Below the pieces are notes generated by a model, which did no database searches, was not told the origin of the DNA, and worked only from the letters and a program-made list of their open reading frames with translations. Positions 47,226 to 58,092 of a stretch of 64,000 nucleotides of DNA are shown one piece after another. Location: contig CALYLW010000012.1 in NCBI GenBank assembly GCA_944989445.1, positions 3,125,001 through 3,189,000 of the forward strand, written 5' to 3'. This stretch comes from Ampullaceana balthica (lineage: Eukaryota > Mollusca > Gastropoda > Lymnaeidae). Every line of letters begins with the position of its first letter. Positions within the stretch are counted from its first letter, which is position 1. The position numbers and the translations under genes were made by a program.

Positions 47226-48154
47226 TTAGGGCCGTCCATAAAGTACGTCACGCTCCAGAGGGGGGGGGTGTAAGAAAGTGTGACAGTTTGTGACACGAGG
47301 GAGGGTGGGGGTGTCCGGCCATGTGTGACGTCACAGTGTTTTATATTAAATTTTAATAAAAACAAAATTTTTATTTGAAAGCGTGACGTACTTTGAGAGG
47401 GGGGGGGGTCCCAAGCAGTGGCGTAGCTAGGGGGGGTGCGGTGGGGGGGGGGCAGTCCGCCCCGGGCGGCACTCATTTAGGGGCGGCATTTGTGGGCATT
47501 TGAAAATTACAACCAATACCGATATTGACTGACAACCGCCCTTTTTCTTTTTAAGGGGGAAAACCAAGGTGAAACAAAAATATTCGTAATTTCGAGTCTT
47601 AATTAAAGGATTCACACAACATTTGTTTGATTACATAGTGGATATTATAGCTAACGCAAAACCGTTCAAAAATTTTTAATCGCTCAAAAAACGCATCCAT
47701 TTTTTTGGAAAACTAAGTCACAGATGACGCTTTTATAAGAAAACGACCCCAAAAACACAACACGACCGGGCCGAATAATGTGTGCTATTAATATCGCCAC
47801 GACAGTTTTCGTGGAATTTCAAATTCGCAGAATGATGCGCGAACAAGTACTTACATGGCATGGTGGTTCAAATATTGTGTTTAACTTGCAAGTAGCAATT
47901 ATATTACCGTTTCAGTTGTCAGTAAACTATTGTAACGTAAGGTAAGTTATTAAAAATTGAAATTATTTTGTTTTTATTGCATTAAAGTAGCACACATAAT
48001 TTGTGTTTTTCATTAAAATACTGTTATTCATTAAGCATGTTACGCATTTCCAATTAAATTAATAATAGTAATGTGTAAATAATTTTAATTCATCTATTTT
48101 ATGGAAAATTATTAAGATTTATGACAAGAATATGTAAATATTCAAATTTCTCTG

Positions 48155-49063
48155 TTAATAAACACCACAATAGGTATAACTAATTTCGAAAAAGGCATAT
48201 TTTAAACTTTCAAGCGTCTTGGAAAAATTAAAATCTAAAGAATTAACTAGGAAAACGAGATCAGATGCTGGAATTTTACTCAATTCTATGCAATATATTT
48301 CTCTTCTATGATATCTCAATTTATGGGAACCCGTCATTAAAAAAAAATTAACGCAAAGCCATTGCATGGAACAAAGAGATGTGCTAATACAAAATGCTGT
48401 TATATCAGCCAAACAATTTGTGAAGAGATGGAGATATCAACTGAACGCCTAGTTAGAAGGAGAAAAATATGTGAAGGGGCAATTCATAAGACGTGGTTCT
48501 ATCTTTAAAACAAGAAGTAGAACGACAAATGTTTTTATCCATGGATGGAATTATAAAATAAAATAAAATAACGCTTTGATGAGTTGCATTTCCTTGCAAG
48601 AAAATATTCGTATATAATACCATGTAACCTACTAAATGAAGCATTTGAACATCAAATAAATTACTTTATTGACATTGACAGTTCAATATTGAAAGAAAAA
48701 GGATCCAGGTTTTTATGGCTGTACCTACATTACAAGAAGAGGCATTTTGTTAGAAAAATGGGGGAAAAGGCACCTTTGATCTAATAAAATGTATTCAACA
48801 GTATAGATTGGAAAATTATGTACCCAACATTGTAATTTTGCGATGAATTTTTTCAACTATTGCTATCAGTGTCGCTAGTTGTGAAACTAGCTTCTCCAAA
48901 CTAAGTTGATAAAAAACTATCTTCGTTCCACATTGAGCGATTAAAGACAACAAGATCTTGCAATACTGTCGTGTCCATAGAACAAGATATTACAAATAAT
49001 TTTAATTTTGATAGCGAAATACGTGATTTTTCTATTATGAAATTTAGGAAAGTAAATGTATAA
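48155..49063 (+). pseudogene. Degenerate hAT transposase remnant (C-terminal part)
   Basis: Across several frames the plus strand keeps hAT signatures. KCIQQYRLENYVPNIVILR and SVASCETSFSKL at about 48790-48905 belong to the C-terminal hAT dimerisation domain, followed by IEQDITNNFNFDSEIRDFS and a TAA at 49061-49063. RTKSDAG-like sequence near 48250 may be a trace of the catalytic region. Many stops and shifts and the short length (the element would need more than 2 kb of coding sequence) show a dead, internally deleted copy. SVASCExSFSxL is typical of ZMYM1-like hAT proteins. Confidence 0.82.
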
Positions 49064-49584
49064 GTATGTTAACATACTAATGTACAGAGGCGTAACTGGG
49101 CTTTTGACGTCCTTGGCTAATTTATTTTTGGCACCTTTTATTTAAATAAAAAATAAAAAATTAGAGATTTAGCGGCGCCCTTTTGAACTCGTGCAGGACG
49201 GTGCCATTGGCAACTGCCCCAATGTCAAGGCGTTGTTACGCCACTGCTAATGGATACAATTTCTTTGTTTGTAAAAAAAAATCATTTATTTATAAATAAA
49301 ACATAAAAGAATAGTAATAGTAATTGGTAATGTTTTTTTTGTTTTTGTTTTGTCTCATTGTGGACTTGCGATCTCAGTAACTTTCTTGTGGCCCTTAAAA
49401 ATAAGTATCTTGTATTTTTATAAATGTGTAGCCTATTTATAGGTATATAATCTTATGCGGCCTCTTTTATTACTGCTTACATAAATATGGCATGCAATGG
49501 TAAACATGTTCCCCACCTTTACTTCGTTTTAATTACAATTATTTATTCATGTTCGTTAATTTTTAAAATTATAATACAACCTCG

Positions 49585-49985
49585 TAAGTGGCCGTCCATA
49601 AATGAAGCACGCTATTTTGGCTGATTCCCCCCCCCCTCCCCCCTCGTCACACGTCGTCACAAAAACTTAGACTCCTTCTTCAATAAGACATCACAAAGCC
49701 GTATTTTCTGTTTGAAAATGAACATGTTTCAAATTAAATTTTTGCCATTTAAATATGTTTTTAGTGTAAGTGTAAGGCTGCATTCTAATATCGTAACACG
49801 CATTTTACATAAACGTCATTAAATAAAGTGTAAGTAATCAAGTATTTAAGTGGATATTTATTTAAAGTTGCGCCTTTTGACGTGACGTCACATTTCTTAA
49901 ACACATCCCCCCTTCGTCACACATCGTCACAAGCCTGTGACTCCCCCCCCCCAGGTGCGTGACGTCATTTATGGACGGCCCCTAA
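49585..49985. mobile_element. Related GGCCGTCC MITE nested inside the hAT, TAA TSD
   Basis: Element 49588-49982 (395 bp) has ends GTGGCCGTCCATAAATGAAG and GTCATTTATGGACGGCCCC, flanked by TAA on both sides. It carries CGTCACA motifs and C-runs at both ends. The ends resemble but differ from the outer MITE (ATAAATGA in place of ATAAAGTA), so it is a sister family. Confidence 0.92.
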
Positions 49986-50133
49986 AAAGGGCGGCAAATT
50001 GGAGACCGTCCCGGGCGGCAAAATTTCTAGCTACGCCACTGGTCCCAAGATTTGTGACAGTTTGTGACAGGAGGGAGGGGGGGGGGTAAAAATTGTCAAA
50101 AATAGCGTGGCGTACTTTATGGACGGCCCCTTA

Positions 50134-50330
50134 CGTTCCAATCACATGCAAACTGGGCTAGAGATAACCTCTGCATAAACCTAATTTGCATTACATTTAT
50201 GTCTTCTGCAGTATGAAATATGAACCTTAAAGTACAGTGCCGTAAATTCAATCCAAGTTCAAACTACGGGTCTACATTAATGACGAGACTACTTCCATTA
50301 TTTCTGTGTTTGGTCCAACAATACCGCGTA
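50134..50330. other. Unannotated spacer
   Basis: No feature recognised. Confidence 0.45.
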
Positions 50331-50470
50331 GACTCCCAGCCCCTGCCACCACGACAAGCCGCAGTGTCCACCATACGAGACTCCCAGCCACCGCCACCAC
50401 GACAAGCCGCGGTGTCCACCATACGAGACTCCCAGCCACCGCCACCACGACAAGCCGCGGTGTCCACCAT
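50331..50470. repeat. 48-bp minisatellite, 3 copies
   Basis: GACTCCCAGCCACCGCCACC, ACGACAAGCCGCGGTGTCC and ACCATAC recur at 50331, 50379 and 50427. The ORFs in several frames are artefacts. Confidence 0.94.
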
Positions 50471-50829
50471 TTAACCTGTTTCTCATCCCAACAATTAAAT
50501 ATTTATACATCTTCCACTAGAAGAAGACGGATCGATGGTCTTGTATTTCCCTTCTGCGTCCTGATGAGACGACAATACATGGGTGTTGTATATTTGTGTT
50601 AAAAATAGTTTTTAGTATACATATATCTCTCTAGAAAAAATAATATTCAAGTGTGTAATTCCACCACAAAGCAATGCTTTTAAAAAAAAATTCTCTTTAG
50701 CGTTTTGTTTAATGGAGGGACTGAAGACTTGTGAATAGGCATTTAAATGGTCAGGGACCAAGCGACTGAATGCTCGGGGAACCGGTGACTAAAGGCTCAA
50801 GAAAAGGCAACAGAAAGCATGTGAACAGG
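50471..50829. other. Unannotated DNA
   Basis: No gene seen. Degenerate precursors of the next array start at about 50740. Confidence 0.45.
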
Positions 50830-51412
50830 CAGCTGAAAGCTACTGGACAGGCAAATGAAAGCTACTGGACAGGCAACTGAAAGCTTATACTGGACAGGCA
50901 ACTGAAAGCTTATACTGGACAGGCAACTGAAAACTTATACTGGACAGGCAACTGAAAGCTTATACTGGACAGGCAACTGAAAGCTTATGCTGGACAGGCA
51001 ACTGAAAGCTTATACTGGACAGGCAACTGAAAGCTTATACTGGACAGGCAACTGAAAGCTTATACTGGACAGGCAACTGAAAGCTACTGGACAGGCAACT
51101 GAAAGCTTATACTGGACAGGCAACTGAAAGCTTATACTGGACAGGCAACTGAAAGCTTATCCTGGACAGGCAACTGAAAGCTTATACTGGACAGGCAACT
51201 GAAAGCTTATACTGGACAGGCAACTGAAAGCTTATACTGAACAGGCAACTGAAAGCTTATACTGGACAGGCAACTGAAAGCTACTGGACAGGCAACTGAA
51301 AGCTTATACTAGTTGGACAGGCAACTGAAAGCTACTGGACAGGCAAATGAAAGCTTATACTGGACAGGCAACTGAAAGCTTATACTGGACAGGCAACTGA
51401 AAGCTACTGGAC
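50830..51412. repeat. 25-bp minisatellite, about 24 copies with 20-bp variants
   Basis: Unit is TGGACAGGCAACTGAAAGCT plus TATAC. Interspersed shorter units lack TTATA (AAAGCTACTGGACAGG). Confidence 0.95.
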
Positions 51413-51450
51413 AAAAAATGATAGGATTAACAAATAATTGCATTAATGAT

Positions 51451-52122
51451 ACCGTATATACTCGTTCGCAAGCCGACCTTTTTGGATAAAATCTAGTGGG
51501 AAAGAGTGGGGGGGGGTCGGCTTATGAGCGGGTCATAGGTGATTTCTGCATGGATATTGAATATCGGTGTTGTTATTATAGATTATCAATTTCCTTTTCT
51601 ACATTCTACAAGATTCGACTGCTCTATAATATAATATATTAATAAGCTATAATATATTATAAAAAATCAGCACTTACCTTATATAATCATGTTATTTATT
51701 TATTATTCACCCTCGGATGACCAGAGTTGTCTTCGTCGAATCGACGGACGAACAACATTTATTTTTGTGAACGTTTTAATAAATTATTTTACAAATTTTG
51801 TTTTCAACCACGGATTTTAATGTACGCGCTTTGGTCACTGTTTACCAAATTTTTTTTTAAATACCGGTAACTCTTGCTTATCAAAGAGCAGAACGACAAA
51901 GATAGGCAGTACAAAGTAAACAATCATAATGACCGATTTAGCTTGTAGTTTTAAAAAAATATGTACCATTTTTTTTAAAGCTGTCCTATTATTTTTTTAT
52001 TTATTTGGGGGGGGGGTCGGTTTGCGATCGGGTTATACACTTTTAATACTTTCCCTTTCCAAAAGTGTGGGGGGGGGGTGTCAGCTTATGAACGAATGGG
52101 CTATAGAACGAGTATATACGGT
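51451..52122. mobile_element. 672-bp TIR element (ACCGTATATACTCG ends)
   Basis: The left end ACCGTATATACTCGTTC and right end GAACGAGTATATACGGT are perfect inverted repeats of 17 bp. Subterminal GGGGGGTCGGCTTATGAGCG and GTCAGCTTATGAACGA extend the similarity. The interior is A/T-rich and non-coding. Target duplication not clear (possibly only TA). Superfamily not assigned. Confidence 0.85.
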
Positions 52123-52641
52123 AATTAAAAATCACACACTGAAGCATCCATTGATCACCGAGTCATAAAAGCTTATCTATCTCCGGTATGTTTTATTGAA
52201 ACGTTATTACAAATTATAACACTTACTTATAGATTATCACACATGAAAAAGAAATACAGTTATTTATTAACGGTGCCATTCTGATTCCAAATAACACATT
52301 AAGCGTTGTGTGCTTGAAATGAACACCAGTGAAGGGGTTGCATGTCAGAAGATTATCTCATGTTCCTTTAAAAAAGCAGCCCCCTCCCCCACCCTTGGAA
52401 ATTGTAATTGGTTTTGTTGTTGTTGCTGCAATATAGTTTGATGTTTTGGTGCCCAATGTTGTTTTATAGTTTCCAAATATCGATTACATAAATATACCCA
52501 TCCCAAACAACAACAACAAAAACACAAAAAAAACTGTTTTCGCTTTTGACGAGTAATGCCGAGCAACACTAGAAGAAATATGTCTAAATTTAACAGGGGG
52601 CGGGGGGGGGGAAACGGACGAGAACTCCAATGTTTACTCAC
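52123..52641. other. Unannotated DNA
   Basis: G-run at 52600-52610. No element recognised. It would be intronic if the adjacent exon candidate is real. Confidence 0.4.
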
Positions 52642-52729
52642 CAAAGTGAGGCGCTGGTCATCTCCCTTGACGCCAATAAAAGAGACGGCGTCACAGAGAA
52701 GTGCTGAGATGTCGTAAATGTACTCCTGC
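52642..52729 (-). CDS. Possible internal exon (88 nt) of an unnamed host gene
   Basis: On the minus strand, GTGTGTCTCATTTGTCGCAG (AG at 52730-52731) precedes an 88-nt open segment, followed by a near-ideal donor TTTG|GTGAGT (GTGAGT at 52636-52641). After one base completing a split codon, 29 codons read QEYIYDISALLCDAVSFIGV then KGDDQRLTL. Codons are C/G-rich at the third position. Exit phase is 0, matching entry of 42862-43026. The peptide is hydrophobic-helix-like in the middle. I do not recognise a family. This is the best-supported host exon candidate in the window. Confidence 0.4.
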
Positions 52730-54697
52730 CTGCGACAAATGAGACACACTCGTACTCCACTTAGTGTTGATAACCGCTGACACGGCGCGCTCTTTTCATG
52801 GAATTAATGCGCGATATTGATTGATACGACCACGGTATGCAACAGGAAACAGCTGGCGAGACTAACTAAAGTGGTTTTAAATCATCCTTTTTTGAAAACA
52901 TTTTTTTTAAAAACGTGATATTATCTCCAGAGGCGCGAGAATGCAGAATACCTCCACGTGATACAGCAAGATACCATCGTACGTTAAAGGGGATCGTCGT
53001 TAGTGCTTTTTCAGAGTAACATTTGCACAGTCAATCTTTCATCAATAAGCTTATTGGTAATTGGGGTCTTGCTTTATATTTGACTAATAATTTCTGTAGA
53101 AAACGATGCTGTTACTCTAGAGATGCGCGTCCAAAGAAGTTCAATGTCTCCTACAGACACGGATTTCAGGCAAATGAGCCAGTAGTGCACACAAATATAT
53201 ACTGTGGGTGAGGACACTTGACACCTGAAAATTCAAAGAAAAAACATTTCAATGGTAATTTCATTTTTTTTAAAAATGATAATAAAAGATTTTGACAAAC
53301 ATATCATTCGGCATGAATTTTATCTTAAGTAGTTCACATCCATGAAACCCTGAGTCGTCATACCAATAAAAATTGGATAGATAAGGCAAAAACAGGGAGA
53401 GAGTAAATGATTTTTAACAAATTATTTTATTCTCTTGACATTTTCACTGGCTTCTGTGTTATTTATTTAGGTTCCGCCTTTGATTTTAACAATTTTCATC
53501 CCGTACAAAAATATTTGGGAAAAAAAAAGTTGGGACACCATAAAGTGTTGGCGCATGAAACTAAGGACTATTTACTATTTACACGGAAGCAGCAAACAAT
53601 TAACCACACCTTAGCATGTTACAACGTTGTGGATAGGCAGGCAGTGATATGTTGGGTGTTGGAGAGAAAGACCTGATGCAGTTAAAATTCTAGTGAAACG
53701 TCTACTCGATATCCTATTATATGACACTACCTTGAATTCTCATTTATATATTAGACCGCTAGTTTTAACAATATAAGCGATTCTTTTAAAAATGCATAGT
53801 TTCCTCTTGGACACTCCAACAGAATTAAACGCAATCTCCCAACCCAAAACGGTATCAAACACACACAGAGCAAGTGGCGTAACTACGTGGTGCCAAGTGG
53901 GGGCAACTCCATTGCCCACCCTCTCTCATCACGTAGCTTATTCTATAGGTGGCCCAAAACATAAAGGAAACACAAATGACGCCCTGGCTGAATCGCAGAA
54001 TTTTCCCAACCCAATGTCGGCAAGACAGCTTCTTTAGACTAAAAAAAATCCCCAAACTTCACATGCATTAGACTATTAGACAGTAAGAATCACTAGCGCC
54101 TCCTCCCTCCTCCAAACGTCCTCTAGCTCTCACCCACCCACCACAAACGTTCAAACTCTGCTATATGTTCAACCACGGAATGTTCAAAGTTCATGACAAT
54201 TAAACTGATTGCCTAAATTTGGAAATCTGCTCGTACTGCCGTGCACCATTCAAACAACCATTGTCGTAATCATTGGACGCATGCGGCTAAAAAAACAGTG
54301 GTGGCTCTATGGGACTTTATACGCCTTACTTAACAACGGCCTCTCAGTTTTAGTCGCATAATTCTACATACAAGCATAAGGATTTAACTGTGTAGCAGGT
54401 CATCAGACGTTTTAGTCTTTGGTCGTAAACTAAGACAAGGTTACACATATTTAAAAAAGTCATAAAAACTCGAATGAGTATTGAAACGCAATTTCCAAAA
54501 AGAATTTTCGATTATTTATTCAAGGGAAATCATACTAGATTACATTAAAAGTCGATTCGAATGAGTAATTCTGAAAGTGAACACAATATGACGTAATATC
54601 CCCTCACGCTACATCACACCAAGAATGTATCAATATAATGCGCACCACGCAACAATCTAACATAAGCATTCCCAAAGCGGGAAAACCCCATTAACTA
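52730..54697. other. Unannotated DNA with a weak plus-strand exon-like segment
   Basis: At about 53100-53209 an open plus-strand stretch (KRCCYSRDARPKKFNVSYRH) lies between TTTCTGTAG and TGTGG|GTGAGG. The evidence is thin. At 54533-54590 TACATTAAAAGTCGATTCG resembles sequence at 54958-55000, a diverged local duplication. Otherwise nothing recognised. Confidence 0.3.
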
Positions 54698-54950
54698 TCA
54701 ACATACATAATTCCCGTAATGGATGTAATGCTTCTTGGATGTAATGCTGATTTGTTCAAAAGTGCGCACCAAAAATTACTGCACCAAATATAACTCTTTT
54801 CGAACGTTCCGCATAAAATTGTTCAATATGATAATAAATGAATCAAATAAAAATAAATAAAATAAATGAAAGTTCTGTACTACGTTATTTTTTAATCTGA
54901 TGTGTATTTATTTTGAAAACTTCCGTTATTTTTGACGGGTGATACACTAG
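54698..54950 (+). mobile_element. Non-autonomous Helitron-like element, best-preserved copy (253 bp)
   Basis: It starts TCAACATACATAATTCCCGT after an A and ends CTAG before a T, the A|T insertion rule of Helitrons. The 3' hairpin CCGTTATTTTTGACGG (one mismatch) is followed by GTGATACACTAG. The interior matches 33329-33619. It has no coding capacity. Confidence 0.82.
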
Positions 54951-56214
54951 TCATTCTAGATACATTAAAAGTCATTTCAAATAAATAACTTTGAAGTTAA
55001 ACAAAACAATTGCTTTAAAAAAATGCTTCTAAAATTACGGGAGTCGAACGAAAAGGGATTTTTGAAATATTTCTTCTCGAACATTGTTCTAAATATTATT
55101 ATCTTTTCTTTGACGTTTGTTTCCACCCGATAGATGTCATGGTTGGCGAGATATTGACAATATACTGATATTTTTTCGTTTTTTATTTTTTTATTTTCCA
55201 GGAAATCCAGTAAACCTTTTCGGTAATTTTTTGGCCGTTGCACATCCTTGGGACCTCCTTAGCATATTTGAAAAAGACCCGAACCCTCTATCTGGTATAG
55301 TTCAGGGGGAGTTGCATTGTCAAGCTTGACAGACATTTCGAATCTAAAAACGCAATTTTTTCAAGGGAAATTGCGTTAAACAATGTACTGGATACTATCC
55401 ATCCACCCACGCTCCCTTAATAACCTACGGAGCACCAGTAAAATTGTTAGTTCAAATAGTTACGCATTGTTAACCATTTATTCAAGACCCGCTTAATTGG
55501 TATACGATTGTTGGTTGGGAAGACCCTAATCAGAGTTTCAACAAGCCGTTCAGTCAGCCCCATGCCTCATTGCAAGGCCGGCCAAAATAAACAAGACGAA
55601 TGTCATCATCATCATCATCAACACAATGCGCAGTTTCATAGCTTTGATTATAGAATCCTATTATTTACCAGGCCATTGTTTGGACGAATTCAACTTGTCA
55701 CCAGGTGTGGTGGGACCTGCGTCTACTGATGGAAGGAATGCGCCTCAGACACGACAGCTTGTCATTACGGCTGGCCTCTTAATTTATTGCCATTAGTGGT
55801 CCTCAGTTCTCGGGTTCATCGACTCACTAAATAGCTTAAGTATTTCAATTTTTGGGGGGTTTCTTTTTTGTTCGTTATTTTATTTATTTTATATTTTTTG
55901 ATTGCTAAAAACACGGATAGCAGTGTTTAGTTTCATAAGTTCCAAAGCGTGTTTTATTAACACAGTTGATTAGAGATTCCGGGATTTTCGTTTAAGCATC
56001 ATGTTGTAATTCGTTTAATAATGTCGAGGCCGTTATAAACACAACAGTCTGCAGAAGTGCACCCCTCACCGTTCAACGGAATTAAATATTTAACTCAAGA
56101 TTCAGTCACGTGACAACTTTGAAACATGTCTTTTGGACAATGTTATCCAGTTGACGGGGAGACAGAGAATGGGCTCAATGGGAGGACGAAAAGGGAGATA
56201 TTGTGGGGCATGGG
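54951..56214. other. Unannotated DNA
   Basis: An (ATC)n tract at 55602-55620. A/T-rich patches. No gene recognised. Confidence 0.45.
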
Positions 56215-56445
56215 AGAAAGGAAAAGGCAAAGAAAGAGGCAGAGGGAGAAGGAAGAGACGAAACAGAAAGAGAGAGAGAGAAAGACAGAGGGAGAAATTG
56301 AGAACGAGAGAGAAAGAAAAAGAGAGAGAGGGACAGAGAGAGAGAGAGGGGGGACTGAGAGAGAGAGGGACTGGGAGAGAGAGAGAGAGGGACTGGGAGA
56401 GAGAGAGAGAGAGGGACTGGGAGAGAGAGAGAGAGAGGGGGGAGG
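56215..56445. repeat. Purine-rich (GA)n tract
   Basis: Almost only A and G on plus. It produces overlapping 112-142-codon ORFs on both strands (Arg/Glu or Ser/Leu) that are not credible genes. GGGACTGGGAGAGAGA recurs near the right edge. Confidence 0.95.
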
Positions 56446-56887
56446 GAGCGTTGCTGAGCCTTGAGATGGAAAAAAAGACAATTCTCCAGAAAGGACACCA
56501 AGATTTCAATGGGGAAATCCCCCCCCCCAAAGTTTAAACAAAACAACGCCGTGGCAGTAGAGCACCAGACACAGACCGGTGTGCCACGCTACCAGGTCGG
56601 TCGGTGGTCAGCGAGGGCCTTTTGTGGACTTCGACCTCTCGATTCTGTTGGTCAGTTTTCCGTGTACGACCATCTTAACGGGAAGTTGGAAAAGTAACAG
56701 GGTGAAATGATGCAGAAAGAGTGAGGTGAAGGTCGAATAACAGTGGCGTGAGAAAAGGGGTCAGGATTTCTCCCAAATGGGAAACAAGATGGTTCTCTTA
56801 TCCAAGTCCCGCGCGGACACCTGTGTTGCTGGGAGGAACGACACGAAGAGCGCTGCCAAGAATTTAGACGTTGCCCGTTTGCTGTAT
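56446..56887. other. Unannotated DNA
   Basis: GC-richer than its flanks at 56550-56860. No domain recognised. Confidence 0.4.
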
Positions 56888-57665
56888 GAAACCATTGTTG
56901 AGTAAACTCAATGTATTCCACGCGATGTGGAGGTATATGAAACCATTGTTGAGTAAACTCAATGTATTCCACGCGATGTGGAGGTATATGAAACCATTGT
57001 TGAGTAAACTCAATGTATTCCACGCGATGTGGAGGTATATGAAACCATTGTTGAGTAAACTCAATGTATTCCACGCGATGTGGAGGTATATGAAACCATT
57101 GTTGAGTAAACTCAATGTATTCCACGCGATGTGGAGGTATATGAAACCATTGTTGAGTAAACTCATGTATTCCACGCGATTTGGAGGTATATGAAACCAT
57201 TGTTTGAGTAAACTCAATGTATTCCACGCGATGTGGAGGTATATGAAACCATTTTTTTAGTAAACTCAATGTATTCCACGCGATGTGGAGGTATATGAAA
57301 CCATTGTTTGAGTAAACTCAATGTATTCCACGCGATGTGGAGGTATATGAAACCATTGTTTGAGTAAACTCAATGTATTCCACGCGATGTGGAGGTATAT
57401 GAAACCATTGTTTGAGTAAACTCAATGTATTCCACGCGATGTGGAGATATATGAAACCATTGTTTGAGTAAACTCAATGTATTCCACGCGATGTGGAGGT
57501 ATATGAAACCATTGTTTGAGTAAACTCAGTGTATTCGACGCGAGAATGAGATATATTAAACCATTGTTCAGTAAACTCAGTGTATTCGACGCGAGAATGA
57601 GATATATTAAACCATTGTTCAGTAGACTCAGTGTATTCGGCGCGAGATGTAGGGATTTGAAATCA
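56888..57665. repeat. 51-bp minisatellite, about 15 copies
   Basis: Unit contains AAACCATTGTTGAGTAAACT, CAATGTATTCCACGCGATGT and GGAGGTATATG. Left copies have TTGTTGAG and middle and right copies TTGTTTGAG, an inserted T that shifts frame. The last three copies are strongly diverged (GACGCGAGAATGAGA). The 205-, 117- and 107-codon ORFs here are repeat artefacts. Confidence 0.95.
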
Positions 57666-57914
57666 TTAAGTAGACTGGTAATTATGGGAGAAAAGATCAG
57701 CAGTTGTTAACACTCTTTTTTTTTAATAAGTCATCGCGAAGAAATGAAGGTCTTCCATCGCCACTAACCACCTCTTTATCTAGCACGCGGCTTTTCAACT
57801 CCCGAGACACCCTCAACGCATCTCTTCGTCAACGTTGAATCGCCATGGCGCATCTAAATCTAAACGCTCGCTCAGCCGATTATTTAAACTATGTATTTTC
57901 CTGTTTATGACATA

Positions 57915-58092
57915 TAAGAAGTTTAATCCATCCATCCATCCCTGTGGCGCTACAGCCCATGTAGGGCTTGGGCCTGCCTCACGACCTCCTTCCACTCAGC
58001 CCATGTAGGGCTTGGGCCTGCCTCACGACCTCCTTCCACTCAGTCCTTATCAACGCCTTTCTTCTCCAATAAGTTTAAACTAAGAAGTTTAA
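57915..58092 (-). mobile_element. 5'-truncated LINE 3' end with 12-bp target duplication
   Basis: TAAGAAGTTTAA at 57915-57926 and 58081-58092 flanks an insert of 154 bp. On minus it encodes EWKEVVRQAQALHGL, typical of the very end of some LINE polyproteins, and finishes in a (GGAT)n tail. A 43-bp stretch (CCCATGTAGGGCTTGGGCCT onward) is tandemly duplicated inside. Confidence 0.88.

Larger units (their letters stand above)
47408..50049 (+). mobile_element. hAT (Ac/ZMYM1-like) transposon nested in the MITE, 8-bp TSD
   Basis: Element 47416-50041 (2,626 bp) has perfect 15-bp inverted ends CAGTGGCGTAGCTAG and CTAGCTACGCCACTG, flanked by GTCCCAAG on both sides. CCGGGCGGC motifs lie just inside each end. 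It holds a degenerate transposase and a further 395-bp MITE. The duplication fits nTnnnnAn, the Ac-branch pattern. Confidence 0.96.
47226..50133. mobile_element. GGCCGTCC MITE, copy 2, split by a hAT insertion
   Basis: Ends GGGCCGTCCATAAAGTACG (47229) and CGTACTTTATGGACGGCCCC (to 50130) are flanked by TTA on both sides. Removing the inserted hAT and one TSD copy leaves about 268 bp, the same size as the intact copy at 31916-32187. The interior shares the GTGACAGTTTGTGACA motifs. The outer element is therefore older than the hAT inside it. Confidence 0.93.

Noticed and set aside
53100..53209. Plus-strand exon-like segment ending TGTGG|GTGAGG
   Set aside because: The splice sites are ordinary, the peptide is unrecognised, and it lies opposite to the better-supported minus-strand candidates.
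56102..56546. Overlapping 112-142-codon ORFs rich in Arg/Glu or Ser/Leu
   Set aside because: Purely a result of a (GA)n-rich tract, with open frames on both strands.
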